A stretch of 59,734 nucleotides of DNA from Nitrospira sp. (GCA_024331045.1 JANDJC010000013.1:1-59734); one strand, 5' to 3'; numbered from the stretch's first letter, positions 1 to 9,123 are shown. Numbers and translations: made by a program. Notes: generated by a model not told the origin, from the letters alone.

Positions 1-1283
1 GAATCGACTTTCCGGGTCGGAATGCCCAGACACGCGCTCATATTTCGATTCTGCGTGACGGCCCTGACGCGCATTCCCAAATTCGACCGAAACAAGAGGT
101 AATACACGCCGACGACGCACACGACGGACAGGACGATGATGAAAATCCTGTTGTAGGGGAGATAGACCCCTACCATCACTTGTGCTCCTCCTCTCAATGC
201 CTGCGGCGCAATGACGGCCGTGAGATCACCGAAGTACACCCGAGCCGCCTGCATGAGAATCAAGCTGATCCCCCACGTCGCCAGCAGCGTTTCCAGGAGA
301 CGGCCGTAGAGAAACCGGATCACCGTGGCTTCGAGGACCCACCCGACCCCCGCCGCGGCGAGAAAGGCAACGGGAAGGGCCGCCGGGAAGTACCAATCGA
401 AGACGTCCGGAGAAAACCAGTCGATAAACGCCTGTTGGGTGATGTAGGTGGCGTAGGCGCCAATCATCATCAGCTCACCATGAGCCATGTTGATCACGCC
501 CATGAGACCAAACACAATGGCGAGGCCGAGAGACATGATGAGGAGAATGGAACTCAGGCTGATGCCTCTGAACAGGGTCTCCAACACACCGGCCCACATG
601 GACCAGGTTTCAATTCGTTCCACCGCGACCCTTCCTGCCGAGGCCAACTCCTTTTGTTGCTCCGTGGCTTCGGACTGCTCGCCCGCTTCAATCAACTCTT
701 TCAAGGCGCTCAGGCTGTTGAGGCTTCGAAGTTCGCCCAACTTCTTGACGGCTTCCAGCCGAACGGCCGGATCGTCGGAATTCAGCTCAAGAAGATGCCA
801 CGACTCCTCCATCGTATATCGAACCCACCAGACGTCCTCCTTGTCAGCCGCTTGCTTCAGATAGGGAATGGCCTCGACCCGACCCGTCAAAGCGAGATCG
901 GCGGCGGCCGATCGCCTGAAATCAGGAGATTCGTGCGTCAAATTTGCTTTGTTTTTGAGAAGGTCAACGACCGGCTTAATGGTCTGACGCACGATCCGCG
1001 AGCCTTCGGCTCGAATTTCGTCAAGCTTTGGAATGAGCCCGGCATCTCCTTTCTCGATGAGAAAGGTGGCCGCCGCCTGGCGAACCGCAGCATCGTCGCT
1101 TTGAATTCCCAAGAGCGCCTGCTCAATGGAAAGAACGGCAACGGGGGCGAAAGCCGTCTCGGAGGGTTGAGACGATACCTCCTCCGCAAACAGCAACCTT
1201 TGATGCGGGCCTGTCACCGCCAGCAGGACCGTCAGCAGAATGACGCCCCCGGCACACCGCCATCCTTTCATGGATCCTCTCAT
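1..1283 (-). CDS. urtB: Urea ABC transporter permease UrtB (partial, C-terminus beyond left edge)
   Basis: Inner-membrane permease of the Urt urea/short-chain amide uptake system (branched-chain amino acid permease family). About 427 codons are visible. The start lies at 1283, behind a GGGAGG ribosome site; a second in-frame ATG four codons later (1271) has its own AGAGGA. The product has an N-terminal signal-like segment and then about 200 residues of helical, HEAT-like sequence rich in Ala, Glu and Asp, as is usual for the long UrtB forms. After that come the hydrophobic permease segments, including LGLAIVFGLMGVINMAHGE and MMIGAYATY, which are diagnostic of the LivH/UrtB family. It lies 160 bp downstream of urtA on the same strand, matching the usual urtABCDE order, so urtC-E are expected off the left edge. 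Family assignment is firm. Confidence 0.93.
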   Translation of the reverse strand, partial: MRGSMKGWRCAGGVILLTVLLAVTGPHQRLLFAEEVSSQPSETAFAPVAVLSIEQALLGIQSDDAAVRQAAATFLIEKGDAGLIPKLDEIRAEGSRIVRQTIKPVVDLLKNKANLTHESPDFRRSAAADLALTGRVEAIPYLKQAADKEDVWWVRYTMEESWHLLELNSDDPAVRLEAVKKLGELRSLNSLSALKELIEAGEQSEATEQQKELASAGRVAVERIETWSMWAGVLETLFRGISLSSILLIMSLGLAIVFGLMGVINMAHGELMMIGAYATYITQQAFIDWFSPDVFDWYFPAALPVAFLAAAGVGWVLEATVIRFLYGRLLETLLATWGISLILMQAARVYFGDLTAVIAPQALRGGAQVMVGVYLPYNRIFIIVLSVVCVVGVYYLLFRSNLGMRVRAVTQNRNMSACLGIPTRKVD

Positions 1284-1373
1284 GGATCCTCCCTCAGACA
1301 AGGTGAAAGACCATAATCGGCATCGGGATGAAGAAGCGGAAAATCTGGTTCCCCGGAACATCTCCTCCATCCG

Positions 1374-1398
1374 GCCCGCCATGATTTCTTGGGCGGGC
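1374..1398 (-). promoter_or_regulatory. Stem-loop between urtA and urtB
   Basis: A perfect 7-bp inverted repeat, GCCCGCC / GGCGGGC, has an 11-nt loop and lies in the 160-bp urtA-urtB spacer. No T-tract follows on the minus strand, so it is not a classical terminator. Stem-loops here commonly protect the 3' end of the binding-protein message or reduce readthrough to the permease. That role is an inference. Confidence 0.4.
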
Positions 1399-1443
1399 AC
1401 ATCCTCACAGAAGGACCCGCCGCTCATTTATGCTACTTCTACG

Positions 1444-2814
1444 CTACTTCTTCTGATACGTCCCCTGATGATTCACCCAATCACACCCTTTGTCAGGATT
1501 CGTAAACTCACTCCAAGGTTCGGGTTTGACCAACCCCTTGGATCGCCAGATCACCTTGAACTGACCGTCCTTGAGGATTTCCCCGATGAGCACGGGCTTA
1601 TGCGTGTGATGATTACAACAGTCCATCATGATGGTGCCGCCGGGAGCCAGAAACTTTTGGTTGTAGACGGCACGGCGAACCTTATCGACATCGGTCGAGC
1701 CGGCCTGCTCAACAGCCTGCTTCCACACATACACGCCGAAATAGGCGGCTTCAATCGGATCATCCGTCACCCGATTCTCGCCATCCGGCAAATTATTTCG
1801 CTTGCAGTACGCCTTAAAATTCGCTACGAACTTCTTGTTTTGGGGCGTATCCACACTTTGGAAATAGTTCCACGCGGCCAGATGTCCGACCAACGCCGTC
1901 GTATCCATTCCTCGCAATTCGTCTTCGGCCACACTGAAGGCCATGATTGGAGCGTCTTCCGCCCTTAGTCCCTGATTAGCGAATTCTTTGTAGAAGGGAA
2001 CATTGCTGTCACCGTTGATCGTGCTGATGACGGCTGCTCCTCCGCCGGCCGCGAATTTTTTGATCTTGCCGCAGATGGTTTGATAGTCCTGATGGTGGAA
2101 GGGGGTATATTCCTCCGCGATGTTGGCCGGCGGCACCCCTTTGGCTAACAACATCGCCCGAAGGATTTTGTTCGTCGTGCGAGGATAAACATAGTCAGTC
2201 CCTAACAGGTAAAACTTCTTGTATGAGCCTCCTTCCGGACTCATGAGGTATTCAACAGCCGGCTGCGCCTGTTGGTTAACAGTTGCTCCAGTGTAGAACA
2301 CATTCCGTGAACATTCCTCGCCTTCGTACTGAACAGGATAAAAGAGCAGGCCGTTGTTCTTCTCGAAGACGGGCAGGACGGATTTTCGGCTGACCGACGT
2401 CCAGCAGCCGAAGACGACGGACACTTTATCCTGCAACAACAACTGTTTGGCTTTTTCTGCAAAGAGATCCCAATTGGAAGCGGGATCAACAACGACGGGC
2501 TGGATCTCCCGTCCCATCACGCCGCCGGCTTTGTTAATTTCTTCCACCGCCATCAGCACGACGTCGCGCAACGACACTTCGCTGATGGCCATAGTACCGC
2601 TCAGTGAATGAAGAACGCCGATTTTGATTGGTGGTCCACCCGCCGCATAGGAGAGGGCGTAGTTTCCAAGATTGCCTAATAGGGCGGCAACCCCTACGCC
2701 TGCGGCTATTTTCCCGCTTTGAGAGAGGAACTCTCGTCTCGATGACCCGCTATCGGTAGTGCTCTCTTCCGTTTTGCTGAGGTTTTCCGTACACGGTGGC
2801 ATTCCCGTTTCCAT
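1444..2814 (-). CDS. urtA: Urea ABC transporter substrate-binding protein UrtA (Tat-exported)
   Basis: Periplasmic urea/amide-binding protein that delivers substrate to UrtB/UrtC. It has 456 residues, close to the family norm of about 430 plus a signal peptide. The N-terminus carries a twin-arginine motif, SRREFL at residues 25-30, then a hydrophobic stretch (GVGVAALLGNLG), so export through Tat is likely. The mature part reads as a type-1 periplasmic binding protein: PPIKIGVLHSLSGTMAISE at its start, and later segments such as FYPVQYEGEECS and NVFYTGATVNQQ that are characteristic of UrtA. The ATG at 2814 is chosen because AAAGGAG sits 8 nt upstream; the GTG at 2823 overlaps that site. It is first in a minus-strand operon with urtB. 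No convincing sigma-54 promoter was found upstream. Confidence 0.95.
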   Translation of the reverse strand: METGMPPCTENLSKTEESTTDSGSSRREFLSQSGKIAAGVGVAALLGNLGNYALSYAAGGPPIKIGVLHSLSGTMAISEVSLRDVVLMAVEEINKAGGVMGREIQPVVVDPASNWDLFAEKAKQLLLQDKVSVVFGCWTSVSRKSVLPVFEKNNGLLFYPVQYEGEECSRNVFYTGATVNQQAQPAVEYLMSPEGGSYKKFYLLGTDYVYPRTTNKILRAMLLAKGVPPANIAEEYTPFHHQDYQTICGKIKKFAAGGGAAVISTINGDSNVPFYKEFANQGLRAEDAPIMAFSVAEDELRGMDTTALVGHLAAWNYFQSVDTPQNKKFVANFKAYCKRNNLPDGENRVTDDPIEAAYFGVYVWKQAVEQAGSTDVDKVRRAVYNQKFLAPGGTIMMDCCNHHTHKPVLIGEILKDGQFKVIWRSKGLVKPEPWSEFTNPDKGCDWVNHQGTYQKK

Positions 2815-3767
2815 GAGCATCACTCCTTTCAGTTGCTGTAAGATGCAAACTTCCGGTTGATGCGCGATTTATGGAACTTTGCCAAAACGCTTCGACGCTC
2901 TGGTTCCTGCCACACCCGAAAACCCGACTCGGCTATCGGCTACATTCCCTCCTTTCTCGAGACGCCAATAAGGCTGTTGGTTGTATTTTGAATGATGCCC
3001 TTCCCGCTCCTTGAAATACCTCGGTCATCCTCAGAACTCGACATCACGACCGATATCCGATTTTTCCTGTTTTTCCATCGCTATCGCCCTTATAAAGAAA
3101 GACCTTCTAGCCTGTCAAGCGCTCTTCCCCGGATTCAACGTCATGCGGAACAATGTTGTTCGCATACCGAAAATACACCCAGGCCGCTGCGCGCCGTCGC
3201 AGGATTCCTGCGATGTCTGAAGAGACCGCGTGGTAGCCAAAGGTAAAAGGAATTTGGAACGACAACGACACCGGACGGCAAAGTTGCAGGACAAAAATCC
3301 GCAGAGCATCATCGACTGCTCCGGAGCCATCATGATCTCTTAGCGAGCTACTTCCGCATAGACTCGGATGACAAGCCCGGCAAATGACGATACAAGATCG
3401 GCCTCTCGCCGCGATTGTGGATGATTCAAGTTATTGAGGGATTGACAGGTTTCACTCGTTTCTATAGACTCCCCACACCTTACAGGACTTCCCAATAAGA
3501 AAAAGAGAGACCTCAGCCATGGACATGGACATCGGTCTCTTGCATCCCATCCTCCCATCCTCTGTCACGACAGGCGTTTTGATCAGTTGTAGGCTTCCGA
3601 TGCCCCTTCGCGGTGAAGAAGAGACTTCGTACGGCCTTTGGAACAAGCCCATTTTTTCGACACGATTGTGTCCCTGTGCGTCCAGGTGGATCCCGCCTTT
3701 TCATCAACGATGAACGGACGGGGATCTGTAGAGCATCTTTAATCACTACCACAAAGGAGGCGCCATC
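2815..3767. other. Long intergenic region between urtA and the porin gene
   Basis: These 953 bp separate two divergently transcribed uptake genes and hold no ORF with a ribosome site or protein-like composition. It must carry the urtA promoter (minus) and the porin promoter (plus). A near-palindrome lies at 3143-3165. A looser inverted repeat, AGAGACC (3506-3512) / GGTCTCT (3534-3540), lies nearer the porin. I see no tRNA or clear riboswitch. Confidence 0.5.
3143..3165. promoter_or_regulatory. Near-perfect palindrome (candidate operator)
   Basis: ATGCGGAACAA is followed by TTGTTCGCAT, an inverted repeat of 10 bp per arm broken by one extra G. It sits in the middle of the urtA-porin intergenic region. 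The symmetry suits a dimeric regulator site or a small hairpin. No known motif is recognised. Confidence 0.3.
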
Positions 3768-5048
3768 ATGAAGGTGGATCTAGTAAGGTGGTGGAGGAGG
3801 TGTCTGGTTTCGTGGGCTCTCGTGGCCGTGATAGTTGGTATTGGGGCCATGGTACCGGAAGATGGTTACGCAGGGGGAATCATTAAGGTCGATGATGACA
3901 AGTGGATTTCAATCGGAATGGGCATCAAGACAAGTTTCAATGCGGTGGAAGGCGCCTCGCCGGCGGGGCACTACACCAATGATTTCAAGGTGGACTTTGC
4001 TCGAATCTATGTTAACGGCAAAATTCACAAGTACGTCGGGTTCGAGTTCAATACAGAGTGTTTCAACTGCGGAGTTGCTGGAGGAGCAAATATCTTCGGC
4101 GGGAACTCGGCTATCGGGCTGCTGGACGCAATCGGGAAATTTGAATTTGACGAAAAGTTCAACATCTGGGTTGGACGGATGTTGCTGCCAAGCGAGCGTG
4201 GTGAGCTAAACGGTCCTTTCTATCATGCGACCTATGCGGGTTTCAGAACTCCGTTTTTCCCGGCGGACTTCAGCTCAAATTTCGATAGTGGTGCCGGACT
4301 ATATGGTCGTGATAATGCGGCTACTATCTGGGGGAAAGTTCACCCTTTTGGCACCCATTTATTGTACGCGGTTTCCGTATCTCAAGGATTGCGGGCTGCC
4401 GCAAACAGCGGGAGCAGTTTGATGTACACGGGACGACTGCAGTGGAATCTGCTGAACGACGAAACTTCCCCGGGCTATTACACATCCGGCACCTACTTTG
4501 GGACGGCTGGGGACATTCTGGCCATCGCAATCAGCGGGCAACACCAAAAAGATGGAGCAGGTAATATCAACACGGCGTTCGGCGTGAGCGATTTCACCGG
4601 CATGTCCATTGATCTCTTGGTGGAAAAGGTCCTTCCGAACAACTGGGGCGTCTTTACATTCAATGGAGAATTCAAGCGATTCTGGGCTCGATATTCGCTT
4701 GACGCATTTACCGCTGTGTCGCCGGTGACCGGACTCGTGGATTGTTTCTGTATCTTCAACGGCCACTCGTGGACCGTCTATGGATTGTACTTGATTCCCG
4801 CGAAGGTGGGGATCGGCCAATTCCAGCCCTATGCCCGTTTTACCTCCATTAATCCTCTGAACAGTTCAACGCGTCAAGAATGGGAAGGCGGCGTGAATTA
4901 CGTGATCGACGGCTTCAATGCGAGAATATCCGCGTACTACACCTACGGCGATCTCAAAACGAAGGGAGGGCCGGCAGGGAGCTTTTCCCCCACTGCGACG
5001 GGAGACAAGGTCGATTCGTTCCACATTGCCTTGCAGTTGCAGTACTGA
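3768..5048 (+). CDS. Outer-membrane beta-barrel porin (FmdC/porin O-P-like)
   Basis: Predicted outer-membrane channel of 426 residues. The start at 3768 follows AAAGGAGG. A signal peptide (basic WWRRC, then hydrophobic WALVAVIVGIG, cleavage likely after DGYA) leads into alternating amphipathic strands such as WISIGMGIKTSF, FARIYVNGKIHKYVGFEF and NARISAYYTYGDL, and it ends in an aromatic-containing strand (FHIALQLQY) typical of barrel assembly signals. Porins of this kind lie near urea and formamide genes in Nitrospira, where they are called FmdC; the same job here, admitting urea or amides, is inferred from its place beside urtA. Unusual for a porin are two close cysteine pairs, C98/C101 (CFNC) and C326/C328 (CFC). 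Confidence 0.8.
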   Translation: MKVDLVRWWRRCLVSWALVAVIVGIGAMVPEDGYAGGIIKVDDDKWISIGMGIKTSFNAVEGASPAGHYTNDFKVDFARIYVNGKIHKYVGFEFNTECFNCGVAGGANIFGGNSAIGLLDAIGKFEFDEKFNIWVGRMLLPSERGELNGPFYHATYAGFRTPFFPADFSSNFDSGAGLYGRDNAATIWGKVHPFGTHLLYAVSVSQGLRAAANSGSSLMYTGRLQWNLLNDETSPGYYTSGTYFGTAGDILAIAISGQHQKDGAGNINTAFGVSDFTGMSIDLLVEKVLPNNWGVFTFNGEFKRFWARYSLDAFTAVSPVTGLVDCFCIFNGHSWTVYGLYLIPAKVGIGQFQPYARFTSINPLNSSTRQEWEGGVNYVIDGFNARISAYYTYGDLKTKGGPAGSFSPTATGDKVDSFHIALQLQY

Positions 5049-5086
5049 ATTGAACATATCGATCAAGGATCAACGACCTGCTTACG

Positions 5087-5128
5087 AAGAGCCGATTCCA
5101 GGGTATCCTGGGTCGGCTCTTTCGTTTT
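5087..5128 (+). terminator. Rho-independent terminator after the porin gene
   Basis: AAGAGCCGA...CCAGG pairs with CCTGG...TCGGCTCTT (9 bp plus 5 bp with a small internal loop and a GTAT loop), followed by TTCGTTTTCC. It lies 38 bp after the porin stop codon. Confidence 0.85.
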
Positions 5129-5552
5129 CCTTTCATTCCCGCCGAACAGCGCGAGATTCTCTTAAAACAATCAAACCATCCAAGCTCCGAGTTGATCGGT
5201 GCGGCCTGGTTTAAAGGAGGTTTTACGGCGGCAATCGAGGGGGCGGTTCTGGACCGACGTATTGATCCGATGATCCGACACGCTTCGCACACGTTGGGGA
5301 TGAACGGGGGCCTGATCTCATTCTCTTGAGACAACAGAGCGATAGCTGACAGACCTGCTTTCTGTTAAGGTACGCGACCACGCCGATTATTCTTCATGGC
5401 TTGCCCCCCATCAGACAGAGAAGCGGCAGATGAGCTGCTCTTATGAGACAACGATCGTCATGGGCACAATATGTCTTATGCGCGTTTGTTTTAAGAAGAC
5501 TCTTTTTGTTAGACTGACGTGCTGGTTCTTTTTTAACCCGTCAACCAAGAGC
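5129..5552. other. Intergenic region without a supported gene
   Basis: A stretch of about 420 bp between the porin terminator and the lipoprotein gene. A 46-codon open frame (TTG at 5192 to the stop at 5329, ending GLISFS) has plausible composition but no ribosome site, so it is not called. The AT-rich part around 5480-5530 (TTGTTT ... TTAGACT) could hold the promoter of the next gene. Confidence 0.4.
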
Positions 5553-6449
5553 ATGACCATGCGCGTCGTCGATCGCCCGCTCGCCATCTCTTCTTGCTTT
5601 GTTCTTGTGATGGGATGTCTCACGTTTTTCCTCACCGGCTGTGCCAGCATGAAAACGCCTGTTACCACCATTTACGAGGAGACTCGGGGGGCTGTGTTAC
5701 TTGAGACCGTCCAGGACCAATCATTTCAAGCAGCTCATCCTATTACGCTGGATGAAACCACGATTGCCAATGTCTTACGCGGTGTCCATACCAAGGAAAA
5801 ACCTGGTCTGGTGCTGCTGCTGGGCAAAGCTTTGATGGCAGCCAACTACAATGACATCCGAACCTTTTCGGAAGATGACATCGCATTTCTGGCCCCACAC
5901 ATCTCCACCGCACTCGCGCAGGCCGCTCCCAATCAGCGAGTCGCTTTTCGTTTGTACACAACCCCGGAGGAACATGGACGCGCGGCAAAGGGACAGGAGA
6001 CCAGGGAAGTGACCGCCGGCTATCTCTCTGCCCAAGGGCTCTCACTCAATCTGACATTGACCCATTATCGTTACCGCCCTGGGAAAATTGACAAAACACA
6101 ACCGCATCAACTCCCGGATCCGGACGGTCTGCGCAATCGTGAAGTGCGATTTATCCCAGAAAAGGCCTGGCGAAAAGAGGCTGGTTCATCGAGCTGGTTC
6201 GGTGAGTCAGATGACCGGACACTGGCCATTGATTACCATCTCCTCAATAAACTCATGGCGTTTCCTTCTTCCAGTCAACCGATGCTGGTTCCGTCAGCCC
6301 AGGGAGGGCAACTGCCCCAGCCCCCGATGGCACCACCCCCTGACGCGGAACTGCGTGCCTTCCGGGAAGAGCTCAAGGCCATGCAAAAAAGACTGGCCGA
6401 GCAAGAGGCGGAACTGGAACGGCTGAGAAAGTCCGCGGGAAAGCCATAA
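5553..6449 (+). CDS. Lipoprotein of unknown function with C-terminal coiled coil
   Basis: Hypothetical lipoprotein of 298 residues. The frame is open from 5430, but the ATG at 5553 is preferred because it puts a standard signal peptide at the N-terminus, ending in the lipobox FLTGC with the lipidated Cys at residue 30. The middle part (TTIANVLRGVHTKEK, FSEDDIAFLAPHISTALAQ, VAFRLYTTPE) resembles a small alpha/beta domain I cannot name. A Pro/Gln-rich linker (QLPQPPMAPPPD) follows, then a heptad-patterned coiled coil, FREELKAMQKRLAEQEAELE, near the C-terminus. It stands alone, with a GGCCGG/CCGGCC inverted repeat just after its stop. Outer-membrane attachment facing the periplasm is likely. Function unknown. 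Confidence 0.75.
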   Translation: MTMRVVDRPLAISSCFVLVMGCLTFFLTGCASMKTPVTTIYEETRGAVLLETVQDQSFQAAHPITLDETTIANVLRGVHTKEKPGLVLLLGKALMAANYNDIRTFSEDDIAFLAPHISTALAQAAPNQRVAFRLYTTPEEHGRAAKGQETREVTAGYLSAQGLSLNLTLTHYRYRPGKIDKTQPHQLPDPDGLRNREVRFIPEKAWRKEAGSSSWFGESDDRTLAIDYHLLNKLMAFPSSSQPMLVPSAQGGQLPQPPMAPPPDAELRAFREELKAMQKRLAEQEAELERLRKSAGKP

Positions 6450-6919
6450 GGCCGGGGTAGCGTCTATCCGGCCTCCGGGCACAGTTTCCCTCCAATGGTG
6501 AACAGACCGGCCCCTTGTTTTGCCTACCTGGGCCACTTATTGGACTTACAAGGTGACGTTTCTCACCTGACAGCCAGCAGCCACAAAAACTACGGGCCAC
6601 AGCCTTCTCAAACAGGATTTTGCGGAAAGGCACCCTCCCTCTAGAGAGAACGGTTGATCGCCCCAGTTACCGGCCCACAATGATCAGGATGACCAGTTCC
6701 CCTCTCTGCTCGATGCGACACCACCGGCGAAGAACCGCCTGTACGTGGAAGTGACCTCGCGCCCGACGATCGATTCATCTGCAAGTCTCTTGCGCCCATT
6801 CTGTTGATCGCCTAGAATGCGCCTCTGATGAATTCCTGCACGCATCCTCATCGCGGATGCACAGATGATCGACGATTCCGGTGCACACCATAACCATCCA
6901 TAAGAAGAGGGAGGTCTGC
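6450..6919. other. Intergenic region without a supported gene
   Basis: About 470 bp. A short inverted repeat, GGCCGG (6450-6455) / CCGGCC (6468-6473), follows the lipoprotein stop but has no T-tract. Nothing else is recognisable apart from presumed promoter sequence for the next gene. Confidence 0.4.
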
Positions 6920-7507
6920 ATGAAAAGGGTCAATGGCGTTGCCATGGTCATAGTGGTGGCGGCTTTTCTCATCGGCGGGGGGGCAATTTCCTCCACGACC
7001 AACGCTGGCACGGTCGAGTCGCTGGTCATGGTGGACGCGAAGGGGAAGACGCTCGGCCCCATCGTCGAGATGGCTGGCCCTTTCTTTAAACTGCCTCTCG
7101 TTCCTTTCAAGGTCGGCGATTCAGTCTTTGTTTTGTCGATCTTCAAAAACAAAGTCGCCGGCAGCGGAAATCCCATCAATCTTTACTTCGATAATCGACG
7201 CTGCGATCACAAGACCGGTCAAGCGGTTGCTGCACTGGATGAAATTGTCACTAAGGAGGCGGCGCGGGACGAAGCGTTTTGGTCGTTCGTGGGGGCGGAT
7301 GGGAAGACAGTGTATGTGCCGACACCCCACGCCCAGCCGATCAAATCGTTCAAGGTGCAATCTCGACTCTACGTCGAACCCAACGGAGAAGTTGAGTGCC
7401 AGGAATATCCTAAATTCATCCCCACAGCTATCCCGGCGACCGCCATCGAAAACTTGTTGGACACCTTCACACCGCCGTTCTCGGTTGACGCTGTGGTCAA
7501 GAAATAA
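6920..7507 (+). CDS. Exported hypothetical protein
   Basis: Secreted protein of 195 residues with no recognised family. The ATG at 6920 is chosen over the upstream in-frame ATG at 6881 because GAGGGAGG precedes it and it places a clean signal peptide (MKRVNGVAMVIVVAAFLIGG) at the N-terminus, with cleavage near STTNAG. The mature part looks like a compact beta-rich domain (ESLVMVDAKGKTLGPIVEM, FKVGDSVFVLSIFKNKVAG, SFKVQSRLYVEPNGE). It has two cysteines, in NRRCDH and EVECQEY, that could form a disulfide. It lies 139 bp upstream of pxpB but is probably a separate unit. Function unknown. Confidence 0.75.
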   Translation: MKRVNGVAMVIVVAAFLIGGGAISSTTNAGTVESLVMVDAKGKTLGPIVEMAGPFFKLPLVPFKVGDSVFVLSIFKNKVAGSGNPINLYFDNRRCDHKTGQAVAALDEIVTKEAARDEAFWSFVGADGKTVYVPTPHAQPIKSFKVQSRLYVEPNGEVECQEYPKFIPTAIPATAIENLLDTFTPPFSVDAVVKK

Positions 7508-7646
7508 CCAAAGCAGCGGGGATTGGCTCATGCTCAGGACTTATCCCGCGCGATCCCCCATTTCAGGTCATGGCCGGGGGTTTTCTTCCTCTCTCCTGGT
7601 CAGGCGATTGATCGGGGTCCTGTCGGCAGCATGAATCCACTCCGCC

Positions 7647-8387
7647 ATGCCTGTTTCTCCCAAAGAAGAAGCCCTCTTTCCTCGACAACTCATTCCGATG
7701 GGAGACTCGGCCGTCACCGTAGAGTTTGGAGATAGTATCGACCCAACAGTCAACGCCCTTGTCATTGCCTACGCCAAGAAGCTCCTTGAGCAAGGGTGGA
7801 GCGGAATTGTGGATGTGGTCCCGACCTTCCGCTCAGTGACCGTCCATTTCGATCCTCTTCAGTGGGACATGGCCTCGCTGACCGATCAGTTGCGAGTCCT
7901 GCCTTGCCCTCGTCCCTCGGTAACCGAGTCGAACAGCACGTTACACCAGATCCCGGTCTTATATGGCGGTGATTACGGGCCAGATTTAGACGAGGTCGCA
8001 GCATATGCCGGTCTGGAACCATCCACGGTCATTCGTTTACATGCCTCCGTTCAGTACCGTGTCTATATGATAGGATTCAGTCCCGGCTTTCCCTATCTGG
8101 GACTCGTTCCTCCCCAACTGGCAATCCCTCGGCTTTTGACTCCCCGTCCTCGAGTCCCCGCCGGGTCGGTCGGCATCGCTGACCGACAAACCGGTATTTA
8201 TCCGATCGCGACGCCGGGAGGCTGGAGACTGATCGGGCGAACACCCCTTCCGCTATACCATCGCACGGGGTCCACACCGTTTATGCTCAAGCCTGGTGAC
8301 CGGGTCCAGTTCAGACCGATTGAACAGGATGAATTCGAACAGCTGAGCCGTGCAACAACCGATGAAGACCATCGATCTCAACAGTGA
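7647..8387 (+). CDS. pxpB: 5-oxoprolinase subunit B (KipI family)
   Basis: Subunit of the ATP-dependent PxpABC 5-oxoprolinase, which hydrolyses 5-oxoproline (pyroglutamate), a damage product of glutamine and glutamyl peptides, to glutamate. It has 246 residues, the usual family length. Signature segments are GDSAVTVEFG near the N-terminus, YMIGFSPGFPYLG in the middle and PAGSVGIADRQTGIYP with TPGGWRLIGRTP in the C-terminal half, all typical of KipI/PxpB. The start at 7647 has only a weak ribosome site. The gene overlaps pxpA by 26 bp, so the two are co-translated. It is the first gene of pxpB-pxpA-pxpC, and the product links to glutamate metabolism, as does gltBD farther along. Confidence 0.95.
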   Translation: MPVSPKEEALFPRQLIPMGDSAVTVEFGDSIDPTVNALVIAYAKKLLEQGWSGIVDVVPTFRSVTVHFDPLQWDMASLTDQLRVLPCPRPSVTESNSTLHQIPVLYGGDYGPDLDEVAAYAGLEPSTVIRLHASVQYRVYMIGFSPGFPYLGLVPPQLAIPRLLTPRPRVPAGSVGIADRQTGIYPIATPGGWRLIGRTPLPLYHRTGSTPFMLKPGDRVQFRPIEQDEFEQLSRATTDEDHRSQQ

Positions 8388-9123
8388 TCTGGGGGAATAT
8401 GACGATCAGGAATTTCTTGCCCGCGAAGCAGAGCTGATGCCCCTTCTTAGCTCGGTCAACATCGCCTGCGGAGGACATGCCGGCAATCCGCCCCTCATGC
8501 GCCGAACCGCACGACTAGCCGCTGAACACGGTGTGGCGATCGGCGCCCATCCGGGATTTCCCGACAGGGGGGACTTCGGCCGAGGCGACCGGCGCGCATC
8601 CCTCGATGAAGTGGCGTCATTGGTCCTGGAGCAACTCGCCACCTTGTCGCAGATCCTGACGGAAGAACGTCTGCCTCTGTGCCATGTCAAACCTCACGGC
8701 GCGCTCTATCACTTCGTGAGTTGGAATCCTGACGCCGCCGAATCATTCGTCCAAACCGTGGCGGCTTTCGATCGCCGGCTGCTGATCGTCGCACCGGCCG
8801 GCTCCGTCTTGATCACGAGGGCGGAACGAGCTGGTCTGGGAGTCATCCGAGAAGCTTATGTCGATCGAGCCTACCGGGCCGACGGCGCCCTCGTGCCTCG
8901 TTCCGAAGCAACCGCGCTGCTCCAAACCGATCAGCAGATCCTTCGCCAATTGCGAGAGATCCTCCAGGGCTTCGTCACCAGCATCGACGGCCGACGCGTG
9001 CCCCTCCACGCCGACAGTGTGTGCCTCCACGCCGACACGCCTCGCAGCGTTGACCTTGCGCACCTGCTTCATGCCGAACTGCTCTCGTTGGGATACCGGA
9101 TCACCAGCCCAACAGGCCGATGA
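8362..9123 (+). CDS. pxpA: 5-oxoprolinase subunit A (LamB/YcsF family)
   Basis: Catalytic-core subunit of 5-oxoprolinase. It has 253 residues from the ATG at 8362 (MKTIDLNSDLGE); a GTG at 8350 would add four residues. Family hallmarks are present in order: DLNSDLGE at the N-terminus, SSVNIACGGHAGNP, GVAIGAHPGFPDRGDFGR, HVKPHGALYH and VCLHADTP near the C-terminus. These match the LamB/YcsF metal- and substrate-binding residues. It overlaps pxpB upstream and is followed after 31 bp by pxpC. Nothing suggests loss of function. Confidence 0.95.
   Translation: MKTIDLNSDLGEYDDQEFLAREAELMPLLSSVNIACGGHAGNPPLMRRTARLAAEHGVAIGAHPGFPDRGDFGRGDRRASLDEVASLVLEQLATLSQILTEERLPLCHVKPHGALYHFVSWNPDAAESFVQTVAAFDRRLLIVAPAGSVLITRAERAGLGVIREAYVDRAYRADGALVPRSEATALLQTDQQILRQLREILQGFVTSIDGRRVPLHADSVCLHADTPRSVDLAHLLHAELLSLGYRITSPTGR

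Noticed and set aside
2815..2960. A sigma-54 promoter upstream of urtA (TGGCAG ... AGAGC on the minus strand)
   Set aside because: The GG-GC spacing is 11 instead of 10 and the -12 part lacks TTGC.
2992..3246. Short plus-strand ORFs in the urtA-porin gap
   Set aside because: No ribosome site and composition typical of random GC-rich frames.
5192..5329. A 46-codon TTG-initiated ORF ending GLISFS
   Set aside because: Plausible composition but no ribosome site, no known family, and AAAGGAGG lies inside it rather than before it.
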